DNA of 55,163 nucleotides from Aliidiomarina sp047920995 (GTDB lineage: Bacteria > Pseudomonadota > Gammaproteobacteria > Enterobacterales > Alteromonadaceae): assembly GCF_047920995.1 (NCBI RefSeq), contig NZ_JBLRWZ010000018.1:1-55163 (forward strand). The letters are read 5' to 3'. Below are positions 33,017 to 42,921 of the stretch, piece after piece (position 1 is the first letter of the stretch; each line of letters opens with the position of its first letter). Both the position numbers and the translations under genes were made by a program. The notes under the pieces are model-generated. The model did not search any database, was not told the origin of the DNA, and worked only from the letters and a program-made list of their open reading frames with translations.

Positions 33017-34384
33017 ATGTCTAGTGAATCGAATTTCTCATCATTAACGTTGCATCCAGCGTTATTAGAAACCCTATCGGAACGTAATTTTCAGCAAATG
33101 ACTCCAGTGCAAAAGCAATCTTTGCCAGCTATTTTGGCGGGCCAAGATTGCATTATTCAAGCTCGCACAGGCTCTGGAAAAACCGCAGCGTTCGCGCTTG
33201 GTTTACTGCAAAAACTGGTGGTGGAGCGTTTCCGTGTGCAAAGCTTAGTGCTATGCCCCACTCGTGAGCTAGCCGATCAAGTTGCAGAGGAAATTCGTAC
33301 ACTTGCCCGCGGCATTCATAACATCAAAGTGCTTACCTTGTGTGGTGGTGTGCCGCAACGAGCACAAATAATTTCCCTTGAGCATGGCGCCCATATTTTA
33401 GTAGGCACCCCAGGCCGGGTACTCGATCACCTGCAAAACCAGCGTATCGATTTTTCTGAGTTAACCACTCTTGTGCTTGATGAAGCCGATCGCATGCTGG
33501 AAATGGGCTTCCAAACCGAGCTACAAAGCATTACTAAGGTGTTGCCGGCGCAACGGCAAACCTTATTACTAAGTGCCACCTACCCTGAACAAATTGAGCA
33601 ACTTGCCGCAAAGTTATTGCATGATGTGCAGCACATTAAAGTGCAAGAGCAGCGTGATGAAGCAGAGGTGCAAAAGCCACAAATTACTCAGGTATATTAT
33701 GAGCTGGGTGCCGCACAACGAGATGAAGCCGTTAAGCGTATCGTGCAACATCATCAAAGCGAGCGCTGCGTGGTGTTTTGTAACACCAAACGAGTTACCC
33801 AAGCATTAGCGGATAGCTTAATTGCGCAAGGCTACAGTGCCTTAGCTTTGCATGGTGATTTAGAACAAAAAGATCGCGATCAAGCGCTGGTGCAGTTCAA
33901 TAATGGCAGTGCCCGTATTTTAGTAGCTACCGATGTGGCCGCCCGCGGCCTTGATATTGCCGAACTCGATTTAGTAATCAATGCTGAAGTAGCACATGAT
34001 AGTGATACTCACACCCACCGAATTGGCCGCACTGGCCGGGCGGGTGCAGAGGGCCTAGCGGTAACAATTGTGGGCAATGGTGAAAAAGCACCAGAAAAGT
34101 TACAACCGCTTCCCCCGGTGCAGCTACTTACCCAACCACCCCTTACCGCCAGTATGGTTACCGTGCAAATTATGGGCGGGAAAAAACATAAACTGCGCCC
34201 AGGCGACATCGTGGGTGCGCTTACTAAAGATAACCAAGTGCCATTTACCAGTATCGGCAAAATTAAAGTATTGGCTGGCTGGAGTTATGTGGCCGTTGCC
34301 AACGATAAGCAACGCGTGGCATTGCATATCTTTAATAACAGCAAATTGAAAGGCCGCAGCTTTAGGGCTTTTGTGCTGCGTTAA
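33017..34384 (+). CDS. dbpA: ATP-dependent RNA helicase DbpA
   Basis: A 455-residue DEAD-box helicase from the ATG at 33017, with AAGGA six bases ahead; the length matches E. coli DbpA (457). Motifs are the Q motif (MTPVQKQSLPAILAG), ARTGSGKTAAF, PTRELADQ, VLDEADRMLEMG, LLSATYP and HRIGRTGRAG. The C-terminal 75 residues form the DbpA RNA-recognition domain (VTVQIMGGKKHKLRPGDIVGAL, KIKVLAGWSYVAV), which directs the enzyme to hairpin 92 of 23S rRNA for large-subunit assembly. Divergent from the MotA gene. Confidence 0.93.
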   Translation: MSSESNFSSLTLHPALLETLSERNFQQMTPVQKQSLPAILAGQDCIIQARTGSGKTAAFALGLLQKLVVERFRVQSLVLCPTRELADQVAEEIRTLARGIHNIKVLTLCGGVPQRAQIISLEHGAHILVGTPGRVLDHLQNQRIDFSELTTLVLDEADRMLEMGFQTELQSITKVLPAQRQTLLLSATYPEQIEQLAAKLLHDVQHIKVQEQRDEAEVQKPQITQVYYELGAAQRDEAVKRIVQHHQSERCVVFCNTKRVTQALADSLIAQGYSALALHGDLEQKDRDQALVQFNNGSARILVATDVAARGLDIAELDLVINAEVAHDSDTHTHRIGRTGRAGAEGLAVTIVGNGEKAPEKLQPLPPVQLLTQPPLTASMVTVQIMGGKKHKLRPGDIVGALTKDNQVPFTSIGKIKVLAGWSYVAVANDKQRVALHIFNNSKLKGRSFRAFVLR

Positions 34385-34473
34385 GTGATACTTTAAAAAG
34401 CACACGCATGTTGCCAACGCGAGTATGTTTTCGTTAAGGTGATTTGCACTACTAAACAACAAGGAAAACGGCA

Positions 34474-35091
34474 ATGAAATTATACGAAATGGCGATTGCA
34501 CCCAACCCTCGGCGCGTGCGGATGTTTCTCGCAGAAAAAGGGTTACTCAATAAAGTGCAGCGGGTGGAACTCGATCTGCAAAAAGGGGATAACTTAAAGC
34601 CAGATTTTGTTGCCAAAAACCCAATGAAAAAGGTACCCATGCTAGAGCTTGATGATGGAACCTGCATTAGCGAAACCATGGCTATTTGCCGCTATTTCGA
34701 AGAGGCACACCCAGAAACGCAATCGTTATTAGGCGACACTGCGGTTGAAAAAGCACAGATTGAACAATGGCTGCGTTGGATTGATTTTTATCTGTTCTTG
34801 CCCACCGGCATGAGCTTCCAACATGGCAGTGGCTACTTTAACGACCGCATGAATTGCATTAAGGAATGGGCGCAAGATTGCCATGTAAAAGTAATCGATT
34901 TTTTCGATTTCCTTGATAAGCATCTGGCGGAAAATGATTACATCTGTTGCCAACGATTCACCGCCGCTGATATCAACGCCTATACTACCGTACAGTTTGC
35001 CAAAGTGATTGGGGTGCGGATCAGCTCGGAGCAAAAAAATCTGCAGGCATGGCATGATAGTATTCACGGGCGAGATACCGCAAACGCATAA
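34474..35091 (+). CDS. Glutathione S-transferase family protein
   Basis: A 205-residue soluble protein. The N-terminal thioredoxin-like domain has KLYEMAIAPNPRRVRMFLAEKG with a Pro-Arg pair after the first strand, then KVPMLELDDGTCISETMAICRYFE, the cis-proline and the glutathione-gamma-glutamyl site (E-T/S). The C-terminal helical domain ends with RFTAADINAYTTVQFAKVIG, the conserved Asp-capping motif. It would conjugate or reduce electrophiles with glutathione. An AAGGAAAA site precedes the ATG. A single gene; substrate unknown. Confidence 0.9.
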   Translation: MKLYEMAIAPNPRRVRMFLAEKGLLNKVQRVELDLQKGDNLKPDFVAKNPMKKVPMLELDDGTCISETMAICRYFEEAHPETQSLLGDTAVEKAQIEQWLRWIDFYLFLPTGMSFQHGSGYFNDRMNCIKEWAQDCHVKVIDFFDFLDKHLAENDYICCQRFTAADINAYTTVQFAKVIGVRISSEQKNLQAWHDSIHGRDTANA

Positions 35092-35181
35092 ATAGCGTGA
35101 ATGATGGCTTACCTTGTATTAAAAATCGCCTGTTGCGCGCTTTTGCTCTGCCTCATAAACCTAACCATCTTGTTACATAGC

Positions 35182-36216
35182 CTAGGCCAAGATCCACCCT
35201 AACGAAGCCACCGAAACAATCACCCACAGCAAGGTTGCGAGCAGCATGGGTTTAAAGCCCGCTTGCCGAATAGTGCTTAGTGAAAGCGATGCGCCTACCA
35301 AATACAAACACACCACCAGCAACCGCTTCGCCCAAACAAATATCTCACTGTAGATAGCCTCACCCTGCGGAAGTAAGTTAGCAATCACTATCGCCAGAAG
35401 GTAGAGGATGATAAATGCAGGCATCAGCGGCGGTTTCTGTGCGGTTACAATTGCTGGCAATTCAGTACTGCTGGCCACAGCGCCTTTTGCTGCATTAGTT
35501 GAAGTTTCACTACTCTTTATCGCTTGCGCTTGCATTAGTGCTCGAGTGCTTGAGCGCTGGTATATATATGCGGCTAGCACTGCTACAGGAGCAATCGCTA
35601 GTGCCCGCAGTAATTTTACTGAGGTAGCCGTTTCTAGCGAGGCTTCGTTAAATACCTCGGCCGCACCTACCACCGACGATGTATCGTGAATCGCTATTGC
35701 CGCCCAAATACCAAACTGCTCTGGAGTTAACTGCAAGTAATGGCCGATCCAAGGGAAAACTAACAATGCGGCCGCATTCAATACAAATACACAGCCCAAA
35801 GCCACCGCTATTTGATCTGGCCTAGCTTGAATCGCCGGCGCTACGGCCGCAATGGCACTGCCACCGCATATTGCCGTACCCGAACCGATGAGCGCCGCGG
35901 TTTTTTGGTTCATTTGCAGCACCCGAGCAAAGCCTATCGCGAGTAGCAGAGTGAGAACAATAAACACCACTATCATTGGCAGGCTTGTGAGCGCTGCAGA
36001 TTTTGCAGCCGCGAAGCTCACACCAAAGCCTAAACCAACAATCGAAATGGCAAGTAGCTTTTTCACCCATTTACTTGGGTTTATTTGGGGCGGCACCCAC
36101 TTTAACAATGCCATTGCTAATCCAAGTACCAACGCCAACGATGATGAAATCAATGGCGTTAAGCACAGTAAGCCAACGAAGATAAAGATGATGTGCTTAA
36201 GGGCGATAACTTGCAT
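35182..36216 (-). CDS. YeiH/UPF0324 family putative sulfate exporter
   Basis: A 344-residue membrane protein from the ATG at 36216 (AGGA about six bases ahead); the frame is open further upstream without support. About ten hydrophobic segments are visible. Family blocks are LLAISIVGLGFGV, ALIGSGTAICGGSAIAAVAPAI and the AAIAIHDTSSVVGAAEVF region. A hydrophilic insert of about 45 residues near 225-270 (SSTRALMQAQAIKSSETS) interrupts the usual topology and may be a cytoplasmic loop. The family is proposed to export sulfate or similar anions, but most members are uncharacterised. It is convergent with the glutathione S-transferase gene and divergent from the zinc protease. Confidence 0.85.
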   Translation of the reverse strand: MQVIALKHIIFIFVGLLCLTPLISSSLALVLGLAMALLKWVPPQINPSKWVKKLLAISIVGLGFGVSFAAAKSAALTSLPMIVVFIVLTLLLAIGFARVLQMNQKTAALIGSGTAICGGSAIAAVAPAIQARPDQIAVALGCVFVLNAAALLVFPWIGHYLQLTPEQFGIWAAIAIHDTSSVVGAAEVFNEASLETATSVKLLRALAIAPVAVLAAYIYQRSSTRALMQAQAIKSSETSTNAAKGAVASSTELPAIVTAQKPPLMPAFIILYLLAIVIANLLPQGEAIYSEIFVWAKRLLVVCLYLVGASLSLSTIRQAGFKPMLLATLLWVIVSVASLGWILA

Positions 36217-36378
36217 GATGGTCCTTTCGGCTTGCAAACTGAAATCGGCAACAATGCACGAGTTATAGCATTGAGGCAGGTATTCATTTTGCCACACTCT
36301 TTATCTACATTCTCGCTTTCCAACGCCGGAAGTGATACAAAATCTACACTGTAAATAACAAATTCAAAACAAAATCGG

Positions 36379-38823
36379 ATGCACATCATGTTTAAACATT
36401 TTTATCTTGCTCTCCTAGCCTGTATCGCTCTTTTTTTTACAGCCGGTAATGCTACTGCAAAAGATATTCCTGAGTTTACCCAAGAGATGCAACGCCACGA
36501 TGGCTTTTTTAGTTTCTACTATGATGCCACAGCCGACAAAGTGTACCTGCAAGTGCCTCGCCAAAGCCCAGAGTTTATTTTCCAGAGTAGCTTACCTCGC
36601 GGTATTGGCTCAAATGATATTGGCCTCGATCGTGGCCAACTTGGCAACACCCGCTTAGCGCAGTTTTCTGTGCACGGAAAGCGTGTGTTACTCACCGAAA
36701 AGAACACTATGTATCGGGCGATTACCGATAATACCGCTGAGCGCGATAGTGTGCAGGAAGCCTTTGCAGAATCAGTTTTGTGGGGGTTCGATATAGTAGC
36801 AGCGAACAACAATCATGTGCTTATTGATTACACACCTTTTTTATACACCGATATTCATGGTATCCAAGATCGGTTGCAACGTATCAATGAAGGAAACTTC
36901 TCGGTAAATGCTAGCCGCTCAGTTTTGTGGCCCGATCGGATGCGAGCATTCCCCAAAAATACCGAATTAGAAGCCAAAGTTACCTTTACCGGCACTGGCG
37001 CGGGCCGTTATGTGCGTTCAGTTACTCCAGAGCCCACAGCGATTACGGTGCACTTGCATCATTCCTTTATTCAGTTACCTGATGATGGCTATCAAACCCG
37101 CGCATTCCACCCAAACAGCGGCTATTACGCGCGTGGTTTCCAAGATTACGCAGCGCCACTTCGAGAAAGTATGGATCACCGCTTTATTAGTCGCCATCGG
37201 CTCGAGAAAAAAAACCCAACTGCAGCTGTAAGTGAACCGGTAGAACCTATCGTGTATTACCTAGATCCTGGCGCACCAGAGCCGGTTCGCACAGCGTTAC
37301 TTGATGGCGCCCGGTGGTGGAATGAAGGCTTTGAAGCGATTGGCTTTAAAGATGCGTTCATCGTAAAAGAACTACCCGCTAATGCAGATCCAATGGATGT
37401 GCGTTACAACATCATTCAGTGGGTGCATCGAGCAACCCGAGGCTGGTCTTATGGCTACTCAGTAGCGGATCCGCGCACCGGTGAAATATTAAAAGGCCAT
37501 GTGAGTTTAGGTTCTTTGCGCGTACGCCAAGATATGTTGATCGCGCAAGGCTTACTTGCGCCATTCGCTGCCGATAAAGATAGCGAGCACCTCATGGATG
37601 AAATTGAAACCATGGCTCTCAACCGTATCCGCCAGCTTTCCGCACATGAAATTGGCCATACGATTGGTATTGCCCACAACTTCGCCGCAAATTCACAGAA
37701 TCGGGCTTCAGTAATGGATTATCCCCACCCGCTCATAAAAGTTACGGAAGATGGCGAAATTAGCTTGAATGATGCTTACAGTATTGGTTTAGGCCCATGG
37801 GATATGTTCACAGTGGCCTACGGCTATGCAGAATTTAACTCTCGCGAAGAGGAACAAGCTGGGTTACAACAGCTTATTGCCCAAAGCTACGCGCAGGATA
37901 TGCATTTTATTTCTGATAATGATGCGCGTGCCATTCATGGTGGCCACCCTACTGCCCATTTATGGAATAACGGCGAGAACGCCACCGATGAGTTACTTCG
38001 TTTAATTGATGTACGCGCCGCCGTATTAGCGAACTTTGGTTTAGGGAATCTTGCCGAAGGCCGGCCACTCGATGAACTCGAGCAAGTGTTAGTGCCAATG
38101 TATCTGCTCCACCGCTATCAAACCGAAGCAGCGGTAAAAAGCATTGCCGGTGTTCATTATCGCTATGCCTTAAACGGGGAAGATAATGTAGAGCAGCAAC
38201 CGCTCGCTGCCGCCGAGCAAAAGCGAGCTTTGAATGCGTTACTGGCCACCCTTGATACTGATTTTCTAGCACTACCGGAACATATCGAACCGCTATTAGT
38301 GCCGAAAGCCTATGGTTCGCAAGCTAGCCGTGAAGATTTTACCTCGCGCAACGGTTTCTTTGCAGACCCAGTAACGATGGCCGAAGCCAGTGCCAACAGT
38401 ACCTTAACCATGCTGCTGAACCCTGTGCGGTTGAATCGCCTAAACTGGCAAGCGCAGCGCCATGGCGGCGAGCATCCAACACCTTACCAGTTAAGTAAAG
38501 CGCTGCTGCAACAAACCAGTGTTACCAATGCCCTGCATCACCCCATCAGCCAGCGGGTGCTGTACGTGGCCACTTACCAGTTAGTGAATACCATGTTCGA
38601 TAGCCGCACCGCACCGGAAGTGCGCAGCCAACTTGCCGCTGCATTACTAGAATTACGCAGTGATTTGCAGCAAAGCTCAAATCGCCGGGGGCGACAAGCA
38701 GAGCTGCAACGCTCAGCGCATTTTCGTAACCATCTCGCGCGTATGATTGCACAAGCATTAGAACAGGGCGAGTGGCCAGAGCAATTCCAGCCAGTTGCAA
38801 TGCCGCCGGGTTCGCCGATTTAG
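36379..38823 (+). CDS. Large exported zinc-dependent metalloprotease (DUF5117/DUF4953 type)
   Basis: An 814-residue secreted zincin. The signal peptide ends near GNATA (about residue 28); an in-frame ATG at 36388 is an alternative start. The N-terminal half resembles DUF5118/DUF5117 (FFSFYYDATADKVYLQVP, SLPRGIGSNDIGLDRGQ), and the catalytic half carries the extended zinc motif HEIGHTIGIAH at residues 423-433, followed by a MDYPHP Met-turn. The third zinc ligand is therefore likely H433. A DUF4953-like C-terminal helical domain follows. Such proteins are common in marine Bacteroidetes and gammaproteobacteria and probably degrade peptides outside the cytoplasm. It overlaps the convergent CMD gene by four bases. 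Confidence 0.9.
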   Translation: MHIMFKHFYLALLACIALFFTAGNATAKDIPEFTQEMQRHDGFFSFYYDATADKVYLQVPRQSPEFIFQSSLPRGIGSNDIGLDRGQLGNTRLAQFSVHGKRVLLTEKNTMYRAITDNTAERDSVQEAFAESVLWGFDIVAANNNHVLIDYTPFLYTDIHGIQDRLQRINEGNFSVNASRSVLWPDRMRAFPKNTELEAKVTFTGTGAGRYVRSVTPEPTAITVHLHHSFIQLPDDGYQTRAFHPNSGYYARGFQDYAAPLRESMDHRFISRHRLEKKNPTAAVSEPVEPIVYYLDPGAPEPVRTALLDGARWWNEGFEAIGFKDAFIVKELPANADPMDVRYNIIQWVHRATRGWSYGYSVADPRTGEILKGHVSLGSLRVRQDMLIAQGLLAPFAADKDSEHLMDEIETMALNRIRQLSAHEIGHTIGIAHNFAANSQNRASVMDYPHPLIKVTEDGEISLNDAYSIGLGPWDMFTVAYGYAEFNSREEEQAGLQQLIAQSYAQDMHFISDNDARAIHGGHPTAHLWNNGENATDELLRLIDVRAAVLANFGLGNLAEGRPLDELEQVLVPMYLLHRYQTEAAVKSIAGVHYRYALNGEDNVEQQPLAAAEQKRALNALLATLDTDFLALPEHIEPLLVPKAYGSQASREDFTSRNGFFADPVTMAEASANSTLTMLLNPVRLNRLNWQAQRHGGEHPTPYQLSKALLQQTSVTNALHHPISQRVLYVATYQLVNTMFDSRTAPEVRSQLAAALLELRSDLQQSSNRRGRQAELQRSAHFRNHLARMIAQALEQGEWPEQFQPVAMPPGSPI

Positions 38824-39359
38824 ATAAACTGCTTGAATGCTTCGTCTACCGGCGTTTTTGCAATGTGGTTAACATAATTGCTAAGCACTTTTTGCGAAAC
38901 GCCGAGTAGCACCTCAAGAACCTGCTGCTGAGTAAATCCGGCATCATAAAACGCTTCTAAATCGCTTTCGTTTACTGCCCCACGTTTACGAACAGCGGCC
39001 AATGTGAAGGTGCGTAAAGCTTCTAGCTTTTTATCTTCTAGTGGTGTTTGATCACGTAAAGCCGTAATCACTTGCTCACTTACCTGCATGCTTTTCGCAA
39101 TTCCAGTGTGAGCTGGCACACAATAATGGCATTCGTGCTCAACATTAATCGTGAGCCACACCACATTTTGCTCATCGCTACTTAAACTGGTTTCAGTAAA
39201 GAGCTGATGTAACTTTTGGTAAGCCTCCAACACGGTGGGCGCCTCTGCCATTACACCATGTAAGTTCGGAATCATGCCGAACGCCTTTTGCGAGCCTTCT
39301 AATAAAGGTTTGCTGCCATCTGGTGCTGAATCAATGCTGTGTATTTTATATTCACTCAT
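38820..39359 (-). CDS. AhpD-like carboxymuconolactone decarboxylase family protein
   Basis: A 179-residue cytoplasmic protein of the CMD/AhpD fold. The redox motif is C77-x2-C80-x3-H84 in HECHYCVPAHTG, as in AhpD and other peroxidase-linked members. Upstream helices (MIPNLHGVMAEAPTVLEAYQKL) match the alpha-helical core. In AhpD the two cysteines reduce peroxide or regenerate a peroxiredoxin. It is the last gene of a trio with CcdA and an exported thioredoxin, separated by 14 bases, so it may take part in the same thiol-electron route; that link is inference. Confidence 0.88.
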   Translation of the reverse strand: MSEYKIHSIDSAPDGSKPLLEGSQKAFGMIPNLHGVMAEAPTVLEAYQKLHQLFTETSLSSDEQNVVWLTINVEHECHYCVPAHTGIAKSMQVSEQVITALRDQTPLEDKKLEALRTFTLAAVRKRGAVNESDLEAFYDAGFTQQQVLEVLLGVSQKVLSNYVNHIAKTPVDEAFKQFI

Positions 39360-39373
39360 TATCTAATCCTTAT

Positions 39374-40066
39374 CTATATGCGGGTTACCCAATCAGGCAA
39401 AAACTCAATTGCCCAGATTTCTAATACTTTATCAATACCGGTAAAAATCATTAAAGCGATCACAAGTAAGGAGTAACCAAGAATAAGTTTACCGATCTTG
39501 CCTGATGCTTTTAGTTTGTTGAGCTGCAAACCTGCTGCATAGCCAATACCAATTAAAGGCAGTGCAGTGCCTAAGCCAAACATCACCATAACTAAGAATG
39601 ACATACCCATATCTTGGCCAGTAGACGCCAGCGCAATTGCAGCACCGAGTGTTGGCCCCACGCATGGTAGCCACACTAAGCCTAAAGATCCGCCCACCAA
39701 AAACTGCATGGCCACACCATCGCTTTGTACATTGGTTCCTGGTAATCGGCTTACTAGCGCGGAAAGCTTATTGCTGAATTGATCACTTAACCATGGCACC
39801 ACCAACACAATACCGATGATTAACATCAGAACCGCGGCAAATGAACGCATTACATCGGGTTGTAAGCCCATACTCATAAATAAATAAGTAAGAACTGTGC
39901 CACCGAGTGCAAATGTAAAGGCGATACCACCGGCCAGAAACCATAAGCCGGCTTTCGATGCTCGCATAGCAGATGCGGTTACCGCTGGCACCATGGGCAA
40001 TACACAAGGCGAAAGCAAACTCAGAATACCCGCAGCGAACGCTAAGGGTAGTGCTGAAAACTCCAT
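39374..40066 (-). CDS. CcdA-type transmembrane thiol electron carrier
   Basis: A 230-residue DsbD-beta/CcdA family protein with six hydrophobic segments and the conserved cysteines C21 (LLSPCVLPMVPAVTAS) and C135 (VWLPCVGPTLGAA). These shuttle electrons from cytoplasmic thioredoxin across the membrane. The proximity to an exported thioredoxin-like protein (three bases away) suggests that protein is its partner. The enzyme is used in cytochrome c maturation in some species, but no cytochrome maturation genes are in the window. Confidence 0.9.
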   Translation of the reverse strand: MEFSALPLAFAAGILSLLSPCVLPMVPAVTASAMRASKAGLWFLAGGIAFTFALGGTVLTYLFMSMGLQPDVMRSFAAVLMLIIGIVLVVPWLSDQFSNKLSALVSRLPGTNVQSDGVAMQFLVGGSLGLVWLPCVGPTLGAAIALASTGQDMGMSFLVMVMFGLGTALPLIGIGYAAGLQLNKLKASGKIGKLILGYSLLVIALMIFTGIDKVLEIWAIEFLPDWVTRI

Positions 40067-40069
40067 AAA

Positions 40070-40495
40070 TTACTCACCACTCACTTTACTATCACCAAGC
40101 TCAAGAGCGGCAAAAATAGGGGTTTTATTGGTTTGAGCAACACTAAACCAAATTTGCTCTTCACCATGATAGAGAATTAACGTGGATTGGCGAGGGGCTT
40201 TAAAATAGCTTACCCACTCTTTTTGGCTATCATAATCCACCACAAACACTACGATTTCACTGTCAGGATTTTCCACAAAGTAATCATTTAAGCGATCTTG
40301 TTGGCGACGACAAGTGGGGCACCACTCAGCCCATACATCAATAAGAATTGCTTTATTTTCAGCTTGTGCTTGCTTAAAAGCAGCTTCGGTGAACTCTTGC
40401 TTACGTTCCGCAAGCTCAGTATTTTCGCTAGCGTTACCAGTTGCAAGTAAAAGAAATGACGCCAATACAATGGCGATAGAAGATAGTAATTTCAT
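40070..40495 (-). CDS. Exported thioredoxin-like protein
   Basis: A 141-residue protein from the ATG at 40495, with AAGGAG about seven bases ahead; a longer frame to 40564 lacks support. A signal peptide of about 22 residues (MKLLSSIAIVLASFLLLATGNA) is followed by a thioredoxin fold with the active-site WCPTC (C59, C62) in DVWAEWCPTCRRQ. The product is probably periplasmic and reduced by the adjacent CcdA. C-P-T-C is less common than C-G-P-C and tends to occur in reductase-type partners. First gene of a trio. Confidence 0.88.
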   Translation of the reverse strand: MKLLSSIAIVLASFLLLATGNASENTELAERKQEFTEAAFKQAQAENKAILIDVWAEWCPTCRRQQDRLNDYFVENPDSEIVVFVVDYDSQKEWVSYFKAPRQSTLILYHGEEQIWFSVAQTNKTPIFAALELGDSKVSGE

Positions 40496-40742
40496 TGCGT
40501 ACTCCTTAAGGATTAATTGAACGGCTCCAGTGTACGCACACTGTAACTTCAATGCGTGTATCAAAACACCGAGTTAATCAACCATTTCACCTTAATGCGT
40601 CTTGTTTCCAGCAATTCCCGGGTGAATCGCTGTGATATTGTGCAAAAAAAGCATTATGATAGATACATGTAACGTTGGGGTTAAGCGCTGTATACTGCAG
40701 CCTAATCACGCCGCTCCGAGCCTTTGCACCAAGGAATTCATT

Positions 40743-42743
40743 ATGAAAAAAGCCACAGCTCTAACGCTAAGTGTTGGCGCATTATTAAGCTTTAACGCGG
40801 CCGTGCTTACTCGTAACCGCTGGATGAACCTAATTGTTGCGGCAACCTTCATGGTTGCTCTAGCAGCTTGCTCGCCTGCAAGCGATTCAAGCCCTACTGA
40901 TAGCTTAGAGGCAGCTAGTGAAGATATAGCCCGCTCAGGAGCCCGCGAAAATAACCATTGGCGGGTTGAAACACCTACCATTGATGCACATAGCTTCGCC
41001 AATAGTAATCAAGTAAGCACGCCAAACTTACATTTAAATTTGCGCGTGGATTTCGATGCCAATGTGCTTTCTGGCTATGTAGAGTTCGATCTTGAGTATC
41101 ATGATGAAAACGCGGATACGCTTGTATTAGATACCGAAATGCTCAGCATCGCACGGGCGGAAGCCTATACCAGTGGTGAATGGAGTAATACTGAGTATGA
41201 GCTCGGTAATCGCGATCCTATTTTAGGAACCCCGCTCGTTATCCGCTTACCCGATGGTGCCGAAAAAGTGCGCGTTCATTACGCCTCATCTCCCGAGGCT
41301 ACCGGGCTTGATTGGGTTGCCCCGCAGGGAACTGCAGGTGGTGTTTATCCGTTTTTATATAGCCAATCACAACCCCATTACGCCCGTACGTGGATTCCCA
41401 TACAAGATACTCCGCTACAACGTTTTACCTTTACTGGCGAGCTCACCACACCACCTGAATTACTCGGCTTAATGGGCGCGAACAACCCACCTAACCCCGA
41501 GCGAACTGGGGTGTATCGGTTCGAGAGCCGACAAAAAATACCATCTTACCTCATGGCCATTGCCGTGGGTGACCTTGATTTTCATGCGCTGAATGAGCGC
41601 ATGGCGATCTATGCTGAGCCGTCAGTTTTGGCGTCTGCGGTAAATGAATTCGCTTACACCACAGATATGATGGCAGTTACCGAGGAATTATTTGGTCCTT
41701 TCGCATGGGATCGCTACGATCAGCTCGTGTTGCCGCCAAGCTTTCCATTTGGTGGCATGGAAAACCCACAGCTGGCATTTTTAACCCCAACCGTAATTGC
41801 AGGTGATCAAAGCTTAGTGAGTTTAATTGCTCATGAACTAGCCCACTCTTGGTCTGGTAACTTAGTTACTAATGCTACTTGGCGAGATTTGTGGTTGAAC
41901 GAGGGGTTTACCTCGTACGTTGAGAATCGCATTATGGAAGCGGTATTTGGTGAAGAGCGCGCGTTAATGGAGCGGATGCTAGATGCACAATCCCTTGATG
42001 CGGCAATCCCCCAGTTAAGTGAGCGTCAGCAAGTATTGCATATCGAGCTCGCGCAACGCGATCCCGATACCAGCTTTACGGCTATTCCCTACACCAAAGC
42101 ACAGCAATTCTTATTCTTCTTGGAAGATCGCTTTGGCCGGGAAACATTCGATGCATTTGTGCGCCAATACTTTGCTGATTTTGCCTTCCGAAGTATTACC
42201 ACTGAACAATTCCAAGAGTACCTTGAGCGCCAACTCATTCAACCGAATCCTGGGCTCGTTTCTCGTGAAGAAATAATGCAATGGTTATATGCTCCAGGGC
42301 TTCCTGATACCGCACCACGGCCGCAAGTAGATGTATTTGAGCAAGTACTTGCAGACCAGCAGCGTTGGTTTGCTGGTGAAGCAATTGATATGAGCGGTTG
42401 GAGCATCCATGAGCGCTTATATTTCTTAACCAACTTACCTAGTGATGTAAGCCAAGCTCAGCTCGCGCGCTTAGATGAGGAGTTTAACTTAACCAGCACG
42501 GGTAATAATTCGGTGCTTTCAACATGGTTGGTAATCGCTATACAGCATCAATATGAACCCGCTATGCCGCGTGTTGAGCAAATGCTGATGAGCATGGGCA
42601 GATTAGCTTACATTCGCTCTGTGTATGCCGCGCTAGCCGCTACACCTGAGGGCTTAGCAACAGCGCGTGAAATCTATGCCCGAGCTAAACCGAGTTACCA
42701 TGTGCTTACACGTGATCAAATTGAAGATGTTCTAGGCTTTTAA
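40743..42743 (+). CDS. M1 family aminopeptidase lipoprotein, LTA4 hydrolase-like
   Basis: A protein of about 666 residues from the ATG at 40743 (AAGGA eight bases ahead); the frame extends to 40632 without support. The gluzincin site is HELAHSWSGN with H364, E365, H368, and the second glutamate in WLNEGFTSYVE; GGMEN is the exopeptidase motif. The C-terminal armadillo-like domain (residues about 525-660) fits LTA4-hydrolase-like enzymes. It has a lipobox VALAAC at the end of the second of two hydrophobic N-terminal segments. A start at 40824 would leave a single conventional lipoprotein signal. It should cleave N-terminal residues from peptides in the periplasm. Confidence 0.88.
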   Translation: MKKATALTLSVGALLSFNAAVLTRNRWMNLIVAATFMVALAACSPASDSSPTDSLEAASEDIARSGARENNHWRVETPTIDAHSFANSNQVSTPNLHLNLRVDFDANVLSGYVEFDLEYHDENADTLVLDTEMLSIARAEAYTSGEWSNTEYELGNRDPILGTPLVIRLPDGAEKVRVHYASSPEATGLDWVAPQGTAGGVYPFLYSQSQPHYARTWIPIQDTPLQRFTFTGELTTPPELLGLMGANNPPNPERTGVYRFESRQKIPSYLMAIAVGDLDFHALNERMAIYAEPSVLASAVNEFAYTTDMMAVTEELFGPFAWDRYDQLVLPPSFPFGGMENPQLAFLTPTVIAGDQSLVSLIAHELAHSWSGNLVTNATWRDLWLNEGFTSYVENRIMEAVFGEERALMERMLDAQSLDAAIPQLSERQQVLHIELAQRDPDTSFTAIPYTKAQQFLFFLEDRFGRETFDAFVRQYFADFAFRSITTEQFQEYLERQLIQPNPGLVSREEIMQWLYAPGLPDTAPRPQVDVFEQVLADQQRWFAGEAIDMSGWSIHERLYFLTNLPSDVSQAQLARLDEEFNLTSTGNNSVLSTWLVIAIQHQYEPAMPRVEQMLMSMGRLAYIRSVYAALAATPEGLATAREIYARAKPSYHVLTRDQIEDVLGF

Positions 42744-42822
42744 AAGCTGCTTTATATAGGTAGGAATGAACGCTATTGCTTAGCCGCGATAACGCATTTA
42801 GTAAAGCGAAAAGCTGGCTCAT

Positions 42823-42847
42823 CGAGTGATTAAACTCGCCTTGTTTT
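42823..42847 (+). terminator. Weak terminator after the M1 aminopeptidase gene
   Basis: A five-base stem CGAGT/ACTCG with a six-base loop, followed by CCTTGTTTT. The short stem makes this tentative. Confidence 0.35.
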
Positions 42848-42921
42848 AGCAAACTAATGGTAGTTGTATAACATTATCCTATTTTAAATAAACAAAACAG
42901 TGAACTCGTAATGCGGGATAA

